Assembly (NCBI RefSeq): GCF_000621145.1
Contig: NZ_JHZB01000004.1
Span: 1 to 64,000 of the forward strand
Source of the DNA: Desulfobulbus elongatus DSM 2908
Lineage (GTDB): Bacteria; Desulfobacterota; Desulfobulbia; Desulfobulbales; Desulfobulbaceae
Length of the DNA stretch: 64,000 nt
Direction: 5' to 3'
Both the position numbers and the translations under genes were made by a program. Within the stretch, counting starts at the first letter, position 1. The number at the start of each line of letters is the position of its first letter. The notes under the pieces are model-generated. The model searched no databases. It saw only the letters and a program-made list of their open reading frames with translations, and was not told the origin of the DNA. This document shows positions 42,823-50,999 of the stretch, piece by piece.

Positions 42823-43419
42823 TTACCGGGCCACCACCGAATCGACGGCCACGCTGCTGTTGTTGCCCTGCATCGACACCGAGACATTGCCCAGGTCGGC
42901 CCTGGTGGTGACGTCGCCCCGCTGGGCGCCGTTCATCTGGACCGAGCCGATGTTGAGCCGGTTGTTGTTGCCGTCGATCACGCCGGTGAGGGCTTCGCCG
43001 GTCACCTCCGAGGTCACCTTGCCGGCCTTGGCGTTGACCATCTGCACCGAGCCGATGTTCGAGGTGTTGTTGTTGCCGTGCACGGTGTTGGCGATGGAGT
43101 CGACCTTGACCGTGTTGCTCACCTTGCCGGCCTCCGCGTTCTGCATCTGCACCGAGGCGCTGTTGACGGTGTTGCGGTGGCCGGTGGTCGAGGCCGACAC
43201 TGTGCCGTTGGCCCGGACCTTATTGGTCACTTCCCGGACATTGCTGCCGGTCAGGTTGATGGAGGCGGCGTTGGCGGTGTTGTTGTTGCCCTTGGCCTGG
43301 GCCGAGTAGGAGCCGCCCTGGAGTCGGTTTTCCGCCCGGATGCCGAGGAGATCGGCGGAATGGCCGAAGGTCGGAACCGTCAGCAGGGCCGCTATGGCGA
43401 GGAATTGTATCCGTTTCAT
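42823..43419 (-). CDS. Curlin-like repeat protein 2
   Basis: The 198-residue exported protein has a signal peptide (FLAIAALLTVPTFGHS). It then has five imperfect repeats centred on an N-N-N or R-N-T core followed by A-x-x-S-(I/V): KGNNNTANAASI, TGHRNTVNSASVQM, HGNNNTSNIGSVQM, DGNNNRLNIGSVQM and QGNNSSVAVDS. Period is about 30-35 residues. The pattern is that of curlins and related amyloid subunits (G-x-x-N-x-A-x-x-x-Q/S). Cysteine-free. It is likely secreted by the CsgG-like protein downstream. It is the second gene of the operon, 104 bp after curlin-like gene 1. Confidence 0.78.
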   Translation of the reverse strand: MKRIQFLAIAALLTVPTFGHSADLLGIRAENRLQGGSYSAQAKGNNNTANAASINLTGSNVREVTNKVRANGTVSASTTGHRNTVNSASVQMQNAEAGKVSNTVKVDSIANTVHGNNNTSNIGSVQMVNAKAGKVTSEVTGEALTGVIDGNNNRLNIGSVQMNGAQRGDVTTRADLGNVSVSMQGNNSSVAVDSVVAR

Positions 43420-43523
43420 GTTCGTTCTCCGTCAAGAGATTGGGCTTTCCCTGATGTGGGAGGGAGTCCCCCTGCCGCAGCCGTCGCCGAACTCCGACAG
43501 GGGGGAGAGGAACCTCAATTGGC

Positions 43524-44312
43524 TCAGTTGATGGCGATGGAGCCGGCATTGGCCATGTTGTTGTTGCCGCCGCTCACCGACGCCGAGATGTCGCCGGTGT
43601 TCTCGACCTCGTTGACCACCTTGCCCTTGACCGCCATGGAGCCGCCCATGGAGATGGAGGCGGCGTTGGCCTGGTTGTTGTGGCCGTTCTTGATGGAACT
43701 GCTGATGTTGCCGGCAGTGTTGACCCGGTTGATGACGGAAGCGGCGGTTTGCGACGAACCGTTCATCGAGATGGAGGCGGCGTTGGCGAGGTTGTTGTTG
43801 CCGCCCTTGATGGTGCTGGAAATCGAGCCGGCCCGCTTGATCTCGTTGCGGATCTCGGCCCGGGCTTCCTGCTGGGCCTCATCCTGCTCCTGGCTGGTCG
43901 CGGCAGTATCGGTGGTTGCCGAGGTATCGGTGGCGGACGCGGTGCTGTCCGTGCTGTCCGTCCCGGTGGTATCCGTGGTTGCGGTGGTGTCGGTCGTTGC
44001 GGCTGTGGTATCGGTGGCGCCGGTGTCGGCGGCGGGCGTGCTGCTGTCGCCGGAGGCAGACGCGGTCGCCGTGGCGGTCTGGGTCGCCGGTGCCGTGGCG
44101 GTGGTGGTCGATGTCTGCGTGGACGAGGTGTTGACGGTGATGATGTTGGTATTGGTGATCGGCTGCGCGGCGAAGGTGTTGTGGTGAATGGCGCCTCCCT
44201 TCGGCTGTTGCGGATGGAACGATCCGCGCAGGCCGGTGTATCCGGAAGCGTGGGCCATGCCGGTGGACAGGGCGAAAACGATGGCGGTGGCAAAAACGGA
44301 TTTTTTCAGCAT
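43524..44312 (-). CDS. Curlin-like repeat protein 1
   Basis: The 262-residue exported protein has a signal peptide (SVFATAIVFALSTGMAHAS). A long Thr/Ala/Asp/Ser-rich low-complexity segment (about 45-135, with repeated TDT and TTD) follows. Three C-terminal repeats come next: ISSTIKGGNNNLANAASI, ISSSIKNGHNNQANAASI and ISASVSGGNNNMANAGSI, about 40 residues apart. The repeat core N-N-x-A-N-A is curlin-like. AAGGGAGGAG precedes the ATG at 44312. It is the first gene after the sigma-54 promoter at 44373-44391 and probably the major fibre subunit. Confidence 0.8.
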   Translation of the reverse strand: MLKKSVFATAIVFALSTGMAHASGYTGLRGSFHPQQPKGGAIHHNTFAAQPITNTNIITVNTSSTQTSTTTATAPATQTATATASASGDSSTPAADTGATDTTAATTDTTATTDTTGTDSTDSTASATDTSATTDTAATSQEQDEAQQEARAEIRNEIKRAGSISSTIKGGNNNLANAASISMNGSSQTAASVINRVNTAGNISSSIKNGHNNQANAASISMGGSMAVKGKVVNEVENTGDISASVSGGNNNMANAGSIAIN

Positions 44313-44372
44313 GATGACTCCTCCCTTGTGTTGGGTAATCGTTGAATGTGACGCATTGACTGCTGCCGGGAG

Positions 44373-44391
44373 AAAGCAAGGGGGATGCCAA
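44373..44391 (-). promoter_or_regulatory. Sigma-54 promoter of the curlin-like operon
   Basis: On the minus strand, TTGGCATCCCCCTTGCTTT gives GG at -24 and GC at -12 with exactly 10 nt between. It matches the sigma-54 consensus TGGCAC-N5-TTGC except for one base. It lies about 65 bp before the curlin-like gene 1 start. Confidence 0.8.
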
Positions 44392-44516
44392 AAATGGCGC
44401 CGCACACATTTCAAGATGGAACATGCTGAATAAACAATATTTTTTTGATCAATCCGAAGCAGGATCAAAGGAAAGGCGGCGGCCGCCGGCCCCACAGGGG
44501 CCCGAGCCGGGTCGGG

Positions 44517-44537
44517 CCTGTCCGAAAATCGGACAGG
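44517..44537. promoter_or_regulatory. Upstream activator-like palindrome 1
   Basis: CCTGTCCGA-AAA-TCGGACAGG is a perfect inverted repeat (the arms extend by one more base pair, G-C, to 44516-44538). It sits about 150 bp upstream of the -12, a normal distance for an enhancer-binding protein. Confidence 0.7.
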
Positions 44538-44595
44538 CACTCCTGATCCCACGAGATAAGTCTCTGAAATTTCTATGAGATGGAAAAGAGAGCGG

Positions 44596-44616
44596 CCTGT
44601 AGGAAAACCGGACAGG
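44596..44616. promoter_or_regulatory. Upstream activator-like palindrome 2
   Basis: CCTGTAGGAAAACCGGACAGG matches palindrome 1 at 18 of 21 positions and starts 79 bp from it. Both lie between the regulator gene and the operon. Confidence 0.65.
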
Positions 44617-44668
44617 GGATTCAACGGGTGTCCGCTTCTCCGACAAGGGTGGTCGGGAGGGAGGCTTT

Positions 44669-46537
44669 TCAGGTGGAAAGATCGTATTTTTTCATCTTCT
44701 GGTACAGGGTCGAGCGGGCGATCCCCACCAGGGCGGCGGCATCGGAGATATTGCCGCCGGCCCGCTCCAGGGCGGCCCGGATATGATTCTTCTCCACCTC
44801 CTCCAGGCTGGGAAAGACCTCGATCCTGGCCGGCTCCATGGCGCCGAACTCCTCGTCCAGGGCCAGGACCTCCCGTTCGGTGATCGGCCTGCCCTGCGAC
44901 TGGACGGCCAGCCGCAGGAGCACGTTGCGCAGTTGGCGCACGTTGCCCGGCCACGGATACCGACTGAGCAGCTCCACGGCGCCGTCGCTGATCCGGGGCT
45001 CCTGCCAGCGGTATTCTGCGGAAAATCTGGCGAGGAAGTAGCGGGTCAGGGGCTCGATGTCCTCGATCCGCTCCCGCAGCGGCGGCACCTTGAGGGTGAA
45101 GCAGGACAGGCGCTGGAACAGGTCGTCGCGGAAGCGGTTGTCGCCGATCATGGCGGCCACGTCCCGGTTGGTGGCGGTCACCACCCGCACGTCGAGCTTG
45201 CGGACCCTGGTGTCGCCCAGGCGGGTGATCTCGCCGTTCTCCAGAAAGCGCAGCAGCTTGGGTTGCAGGGTCAGGGCCATGTCCGCCACCTCGTCCAGAA
45301 ACAGGGTACCGCCCTCGGCCAGCTCCAGCTTGCCCGGCTTGTCGACCGCCTCGTGGTACGCCCCCTTCTTCGAGCCGAACAGCTCGCTCTCGAAGATGCC
45401 CTCGGGAATGGCGGCGCAGTTCAGTGGCACATAGGCTCCCTTGCGCCCGGAAAAGGCGTGCAGGGCCGAGGCCACGTGTTCCTTGCCGCTGCCGGCCTCC
45501 CCCTGGATGAACACCGGCACGTTGATGGCGGCGATGGTCCGGATGTCCTCATAGAGCTTGACCATTTTCTCGCTGCGGACAATGGTTTCGTCCTGGGCGG
45601 CGAGCCGTGTCTTCAGGGATTCGCGTTCCCGGTGCATCCGCTGCCGGCTGGCCAGGTTGTCGAGCAGCACCGCGCCGTGCACGGCCAGAATCGCCAGACT
45701 GCCCTGGTCGGTCGGGGTGAAGGCGCCGGCCTGGCCATGATCGAGATAGAGGCAGCCGACGGCCTTGCCGTCGCGGATCAGCGGGACGGCGAGCACGGCC
45801 TGCGCCTTGGCCCTGCCCTTGCGGCCTTCCTGGGAGTGTTCGCCGTCGAGCCTGGCCGCCCCGCCCCGCTCCATCACCCGCCGCACCACCTCCTGGTTGA
45901 CCTCCCGGCTCTCCCTTCGAGGATCGAAGCCGTGGGTGGCGGCATACAGCAGTTCGTTCTTCTCGCTGAGCAGGGCCAGAAATCCCCGCTCGGCTCCGGC
46001 CAGGTCCACGGCCCCGGCCAGCAGCCGCTCGCCTAGGGCGCCTTCGTCGTCCACCTCCTGCAAGGCCACCAGCAGGGAGGCCAGCGGCACGATTGGCTCC
46101 ACCGCCGCCACGGCCGCCTGCTCGGCCGGCGGGGCAAACGCCGCCGAACCGGTCTCCAGGTTGAAGAGCACGGTTGCCTGGTCCGGCGGCCGTGGCGCCG
46201 AACCGCCCTCGTTCTCGGCGGCGAAGACCCTGGAGGGCCGATTGCCGCTCCGTTCGTCGATAAAGGTGAAGACATGGTCGCCGATCCGAAACGCCATGCC
46301 GTGCCGGAGACGCACGCCATTGACCCGGCGGCCCTCCATCCACACGCCGTTGGTGCTGTCGTGGTCGAACAGCATGTAGTCGCCGTCTTCACGCAGGACG
46401 ATGGAGGCATGCCGGCGGGAAACCTGGGGCGAGGCAAGGACGATATCGTTGTCGCCTTCCCGGCCGATGGTCAGGGTGGTGGCACACTCCACCACCCGGT
46501 AATTCTGGGCATCCTGACAGACGATCACACTGGGCAT
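44669..46537 (-). CDS. FHA-GAF-AAA+-Fis enhancer-binding-protein-like regulator
   Basis: The 622-residue protein has an FHA domain (about 1-95; IGREGDNDIVLASPQVSRRH, DSTNGVWMEG), a GAF-like domain (about 160-310), an AAA+ domain (about 330-560) and a Fis-type helix-turn-helix (about 575-622, IRAALERAGGNISDAAALVG). Walker A is GEAGSGKEHV and Walker B GGTLFLDEVAD. The sigma-54 contact loop, normally GAFTGA, reads GAYHEA. FHA binding would link it to the kinase downstream. It directly precedes the operon with two palindromes and a sigma-54 promoter. The ATG at 46537 is taken rather than an upstream TTG. Confidence 0.92.
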   Translation of the reverse strand: MPSVIVCQDAQNYRVVECATTLTIGREGDNDIVLASPQVSRRHASIVLREDGDYMLFDHDSTNGVWMEGRRVNGVRLRHGMAFRIGDHVFTFIDERSGNRPSRVFAAENEGGSAPRPPDQATVLFNLETGSAAFAPPAEQAAVAAVEPIVPLASLLVALQEVDDEGALGERLLAGAVDLAGAERGFLALLSEKNELLYAATHGFDPRRESREVNQEVVRRVMERGGAARLDGEHSQEGRKGRAKAQAVLAVPLIRDGKAVGCLYLDHGQAGAFTPTDQGSLAILAVHGAVLLDNLASRQRMHRERESLKTRLAAQDETIVRSEKMVKLYEDIRTIAAINVPVFIQGEAGSGKEHVASALHAFSGRKGAYVPLNCAAIPEGIFESELFGSKKGAYHEAVDKPGKLELAEGGTLFLDEVADMALTLQPKLLRFLENGEITRLGDTRVRKLDVRVVTATNRDVAAMIGDNRFRDDLFQRLSCFTLKVPPLRERIEDIEPLTRYFLARFSAEYRWQEPRISDGAVELLSRYPWPGNVRQLRNVLLRLAVQSQGRPITEREVLALDEEFGAMEPARIEVFPSLEEVEKNHIRAALERAGGNISDAAALVGIARSTLYQKMKKYDLST

Positions 46538-46794
46538 GGCACGCAATCGGGCAACATCTTCATCGGTTCAGAGGTAAGTCTTTCGAACAAAAACCTCTTT
46601 CAAGTATCGGGCCAATTCGGTGCCCGGCGGCATCGCTTTCCGCGCAAAACGATGCCGCCATCATAGCATTGCTTCCGGTTTTCGGCGACGGTTCCTTGTC
46701 CGGGACCTGGAGACGGCTGCCGAGCGGCGGCGGGAAAAATCAAAAATACTGTATTCTTGTTTGCCAATTCCGTCGTTTCGAGCTACATATTCAC

Positions 46795-46812
46795 GTTTAC
46801 AAACTTGTAAAC
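46795..46812. promoter_or_regulatory. Perfect inverted repeat upstream of pckG
   Basis: GTTTACAA-AC-TTGTAAAC, 54 bp before the pckG start. Symmetry and position suggest a repressor or activator operator. The bound factor is unknown. Confidence 0.5.
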
Positions 46813-46865
46813 AACTGTTGCAGCACAGTTTTCACCCAAACAACGAGAAAATCCACGGAGGCAGG

Positions 46866-48803
46866 ATGTTGGAGTTCAAGCAGGGCGTTGATATCTTATC
46901 AACGATTGGCGGCATGACAACCATCGGCGAGGCCAGGAAGCTGTTCGAGCAACGGCTCGACAGCGAACATCTGCAACGGCTCGCCGCGATCACAAACGAA
47001 GAAGCGCTGTTGAAAATCGCCAACGCCATTGCCATGTGCGCCCCCGACCGGATTTATATCCACACCGGCAGCGACGAGGATTGCGCAGCCGTTCGCCGGA
47101 TGAGCCTGGAAAAAGGCGAAGAACAACCGCTGGCCATCCCCGGCCATACCATCCATTTCGACCTGCCCGAGGACCAGGGCCGCATGGTCGACCAGACCTT
47201 CTACATCGCCAACCCGGACGAGGCGGTTTCCTCGCTGGCCAAAAGGGAGCTGCGCGAGCGGTCGCATGCCTATATCAACGAGCACATGCGCGGGATCATG
47301 CGCGGCAAGACCATGTACGTGGGCTTCTACAGCCGCGGCCCGGTGGGGGCCAGGGCCTCGATTCCGGCCATCGAGATCTCCAGTTCCACCTATGTCATGC
47401 ATTCGGCGGAATTGCTCTACCGCAACTGCTACGCCGATTTCGACGCCGAAGTCGCCCGGCGCGGCGAATTCTTCACCAATGTCCATTCCGAGGGCACGAA
47501 CCGGTCCGAGGATGTGCCCAAGGCGCGCATCTACATGGACCGGAGCTGGCAGACCACTTTTTCCTTTTTCTGCACCTATGCCGGCAACACCCTCCTGATG
47601 AAGAAGGGCAACCACCGTTTCGCCTCCGACAGCGCCATGTACAAGCACAACGGCGAGGAGCTTTCGGAGCACATGTTCATCACCGGCATGACCGGTCCCG
47701 GCGGCCGCACCACCTTTTTCGCCGGCGCGGCGCCCTCGGGCTGCGGCAAGACCACCACCGCCATGGTGGGCAGCGACTTCATCGGCGACGATCTCGCCCA
47801 GATGTGGGTCGGGGAAGACGGCACCCTGCGGGCGGTCAATCCGGAAAGCGGCATTTTCGGGATCATCGAGGACGTCAACCGGGAAGGTGACCCCTTTCTG
47901 ATGCAGTGCCTGCGCGAGCCGGGCGCCGAGGTGATCTTCTCCAACGTCCTGGTCGATCCGCAGGGCAAGCCCCGCTGGACCGGCGACGGCGAACCGATTG
48001 CCGAAAGCGGGATCAATTTCCAGGGCAGGTGGACCAAGGACATGGCCGGCGTGCCCATGTCGCATCCCAACTCGCGCTGCACCCTCAGGGCCGAGGCGGT
48101 CGGCAACCACAACAAGGCGGTCAACGCCGACCCGAACGGCATCGTCATCAAGGTCATCACCTATTCCGGCCGCGACGCCAACACCATGCCACCCATCTGG
48201 GTGGCCAGGAACATGGATGCCGGCGTGGCCATCGGCGCCTCCATCGTTTCCAAGGCCACCGCCGCCGAGATCGGCGCCAGCGGCGTCAACCGCCAGCCAT
48301 GGGCCAACACCCCCTTTGTCGCCGGTCCGCTGGCCGACTACCTCGACGCCCAGTTCGCCTTCTACGGCAACCCCAAAATGACCCAGAAGCCGATCATGGC
48401 CGGGCTCAACTACTTCCTCACCCACGAGGCACGCGGCGGCAGTGGCACGGGCCTTCTGGGAGAGAAACGGGATGTCCACGTCTGGCTCGGCTGGCTCGAA
48501 CTGTTCACCCACGGCGATGTCCAGGCCATCGAAACCCCGATCGGCCTGATCCCGAGATATGGGGACCTGCACAAGCTGTTCACGGACAAGATCAACAAAA
48601 CCTACCCGGAATCGCTCTACACCATGCAGTTTTCCCTGTACATCGACAACATCGTCGCCCGGATCGATCTCCAGGAAGCCGCCTGGGGCAAGGAGCCGGG
48701 GGCTTCTCCCCGGCTGTTCGCCGTCTACAGGGAACAGAAGGCCGGCCTGCTGGCGCTCAAGGCCGCCAAGGGCGACATCGTCAAACCCCAGGATCTGGCG
48801 TAA
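46866..48803 (+). CDS. pckG: Phosphoenolpyruvate carboxykinase (GTP)
   Basis: The enzyme converts oxaloacetate and GTP to phosphoenolpyruvate, CO2 and GDP at the start of gluconeogenesis or in anaplerosis. The 645-residue product has the PEPCK GTP-type layout. It shows the phosphate-binding loop APSGCGKTTTAM (~295), preceded by the oxaloacetate-site region ISSSTYVMHSAEL and followed by SDFIGDDLAQMWV. ACGGAGGCAGG precedes the ATG at 46866. It stands alone with an operator-like repeat upstream and a terminator at 48833. Confidence 0.95.
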   Translation: MLEFKQGVDILSTIGGMTTIGEARKLFEQRLDSEHLQRLAAITNEEALLKIANAIAMCAPDRIYIHTGSDEDCAAVRRMSLEKGEEQPLAIPGHTIHFDLPEDQGRMVDQTFYIANPDEAVSSLAKRELRERSHAYINEHMRGIMRGKTMYVGFYSRGPVGARASIPAIEISSSTYVMHSAELLYRNCYADFDAEVARRGEFFTNVHSEGTNRSEDVPKARIYMDRSWQTTFSFFCTYAGNTLLMKKGNHRFASDSAMYKHNGEELSEHMFITGMTGPGGRTTFFAGAAPSGCGKTTTAMVGSDFIGDDLAQMWVGEDGTLRAVNPESGIFGIIEDVNREGDPFLMQCLREPGAEVIFSNVLVDPQGKPRWTGDGEPIAESGINFQGRWTKDMAGVPMSHPNSRCTLRAEAVGNHNKAVNADPNGIVIKVITYSGRDANTMPPIWVARNMDAGVAIGASIVSKATAAEIGASGVNRQPWANTPFVAGPLADYLDAQFAFYGNPKMTQKPIMAGLNYFLTHEARGGSGTGLLGEKRDVHVWLGWLELFTHGDVQAIETPIGLIPRYGDLHKLFTDKINKTYPESLYTMQFSLYIDNIVARIDLQEAAWGKEPGASPRLFAVYREQKAGLLALKAAKGDIVKPQDLA

Positions 48804-48832
48804 CCCCGCCTTCCCGAAACAACCCGATGACC

Positions 48833-48863
48833 AGCCCCCGGCAATCTGCCGGGGGCTTTTTTT
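48833..48863 (+). terminator. Terminator after pckG
   Basis: AGCCCCCGGC and GCCGGGGGCT with a 5-nt loop, followed by seven T residues. Confidence 0.92.
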
Positions 48864-48876
48864 CCGCATCAACTAC

Positions 48877-48916
48877 AAAAAAACCGGAGATGCCTCATCG
48901 GCACTCCGGTTTTTTT
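48877..48916. terminator. Bidirectional terminator between pckG and the transketolase gene
   Basis: Seven A residues, CCGGAG, a 14-nt loop, CTCCGG and seven T residues. On the minus strand it ends the transketolase transcript. Confidence 0.88.
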
Positions 48917-48956
48917 GATCGATCGCGCTGCGTTAAGCAGCGCGCCTGGCCGGTAC

Positions 48957-50849
48957 TCAGTCCTTGACCATCTGCCGCACCCTGGCGATGATCGCCTCGA
49001 TGCCCAGGCCCTGGTAAGGGATCTGCTCGGACAAGCCGCCGGCGCCGTCCTTCCAGGTGCCCATGGCGCCGTATTTGGGCGCAAAGCCGCGTTCCAGCAG
49101 CCAGGTGCCGTAGCGGACGCCCAAGCCGGTCTTGCCGTTCTGAGTCTCCACCACCAGGGCCATCGGGCTGGCGCCCACGGTGGCCAGCATGGCCTCGTCC
49201 ACCACATTGAGCACCGGCTTGTTGATCAGGCCGATGTCGATGCCCTCCTCCTTGAGCAGCTCAACCACGTGCAGACAGCGGTAGAGCATCTCGCCGTAGG
49301 ACACGATGTAACCGGCGCTTCCCCGGCGGATGACCTCGTCCGTATCCCGCTTGAAAACGTAGCCGTCACCGAAGCGCCTGTTGCCCTGCTCGTCGAGGAT
49401 GAACGGGGTGCCCGAGCGGGTGGAGAAGACGAAGCGCAGCCCCGGATCGTCGAAGACTGTGGCGAGGATGGCCCGCAGTTGCAGGGCGTCGGCCGGGAAA
49501 TAGAGGCGGGTCCGGTCGTGCTCGGCCAGGCCGTTGTCGGCGAAGAAGTTGTTGATGCCGAAATGGCAGGTGTTGTCGGCCATGTCGTCGACCCCGGAAT
49601 GGGAGAAATGGGCCAGGACATTGGCCTGGTTGAGCCGGGCCATGGTGATTTCGGAGATGACCATCTCCTGGAAGGCGGCGAAGGTACCGAAGATGCCCTG
49701 CCGGCCCGGTGTCGACCCGAAACCGGCGGCCACCGAGAAGTTGTTGCGCTCCATGATGCCGCCGTGGACGTAGACCTCGGGGCAGTTCTTGCGGATGTGG
49801 TGCAGGCCGCAGGAGCCTTCCAGGTCGGAATCGACCACCAGCACCCTGCCGGCGGGATTGTCCATGCCGGCCAGGATATCGCTGATGATTTTACCGAACT
49901 CGTCGCGGTTCTTGGCCTGCTCGGCGGTACTGCCGCGGTATTCGACCTTGGCCGCCTTGGTGGGCGGCTCCTTGAGCAGGGCCACCGCCGCGTCGCGGCC
50001 CCTGGAGGTGAGATAGTCGATGGCCATGCTCACCGGGATGACGTCGTGCCCCTTGGGCAGTCCCTCGATCCCGTCCACGCCGGGCGCCATTTTCCGCTTG
50101 ATCACCACCGCCACCGGTCCCTTGATGGCAAGGGCACGGCGGATGCTGGCAAAGAGCCCGTCAATATCCTCGCCGGCGCAGACCTGGACGTCGAGGCCGT
50201 GGCCGGCCAGGGTGCGGGCCAGGTCGTAGCCCTGCATGTAGCTGCTGGGATGGCCGGCGATGGTGACGTCGTTGTCGTCGAGCAGCAACTTGACGTTCAG
50301 CTTTCTCGCCACGGCGTAGCGGGCCGCCTCGGCGTCGTCGCCCTCCTGCTGGGAGCCGTCGCTGCCGAAGAGAAACACCGCCTTGTCCGGATGGGCCTCG
50401 GCCACGCCGTTGACATGGCTCCACAAATGCCCCAGGCGGCCGGAGCTGAAAAAGACGCCGTCGGCCTCGTTGCGCTCGGGATGCCCGTAGAAGCCCTTGC
50501 CGAATTCGCGGTAATGGAGCAGGGATTCGGGCGCCTTGTAGCCGTTGAGCACCGCCATCATGTATTGGATGGCCACCCGGTGGCCGGCCTCGTCGAAAGA
50601 GACCGGGTAGCAGGCATCGGTCCCCTTCATGAAGCCGTCGGCGATCAGGAGTTCGGGCACGATGTCGTAGGCGCCGCCGGTATGGCCGCCCAGCCCCTTG
50701 GTATTGGCCAGGGCAGTGAAGAACACGATGCTGTCGCGCACCAGGTCGATGTTGGCCTGCAGGGCGGCGCGCTGCTCCCCGGTCATCGATTCCTGGGTCG
50801 CGGAAAACCGAAGGGCGCTGTAGGTCGAGAGATCAATGGGAAAAGTCAT
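48957..50849 (-). CDS. Transketolase-family protein
   Basis: This is a thiamine-diphosphate enzyme of 630 residues. The N-terminal TPP-binding half has GGHTGGAYD and the cofactor motif GSDGSQQEGDD with LLLDDNDVTIAG closing it. The pyrimidine-binding half (about 320-500) has MERNNFSVAAGFG and the C-terminal half has VGASPMALVVETQNGK. Shorter than classical transketolase (~660) and divergent, so a variant transketolase or related ketol-transferring enzyme is likely. The ATG at 50849 follows AGGAACCTG. It is monocistronic with a terminator at the 3' end. Confidence 0.88.
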   Translation of the reverse strand: MTFPIDLSTYSALRFSATQESMTGEQRAALQANIDLVRDSIVFFTALANTKGLGGHTGGAYDIVPELLIADGFMKGTDACYPVSFDEAGHRVAIQYMMAVLNGYKAPESLLHYREFGKGFYGHPERNEADGVFFSSGRLGHLWSHVNGVAEAHPDKAVFLFGSDGSQQEGDDAEAARYAVARKLNVKLLLDDNDVTIAGHPSSYMQGYDLARTLAGHGLDVQVCAGEDIDGLFASIRRALAIKGPVAVVIKRKMAPGVDGIEGLPKGHDVIPVSMAIDYLTSRGRDAAVALLKEPPTKAAKVEYRGSTAEQAKNRDEFGKIISDILAGMDNPAGRVLVVDSDLEGSCGLHHIRKNCPEVYVHGGIMERNNFSVAAGFGSTPGRQGIFGTFAAFQEMVISEITMARLNQANVLAHFSHSGVDDMADNTCHFGINNFFADNGLAEHDRTRLYFPADALQLRAILATVFDDPGLRFVFSTRSGTPFILDEQGNRRFGDGYVFKRDTDEVIRRGSAGYIVSYGEMLYRCLHVVELLKEEGIDIGLINKPVLNVVDEAMLATVGASPMALVVETQNGKTGLGVRYGTWLLERGFAPKYGAMGTWKDGAGGLSEQIPYQGLGIEAIIARVRQMVKD

Positions 50850-50999
50850 AACAGGTTCCTGATGGGAAAAAGTTCCAGGAACGGGCCAGGAATGGGTCGA
50901 ATCGGGACGGCTCGTTCCACGGTGAAAAAGTACAGCACAGATAACAGAAATGCCAAAATACGCAAGGATGATCTTGCCGCCGGGCACGGACGGGACGGG

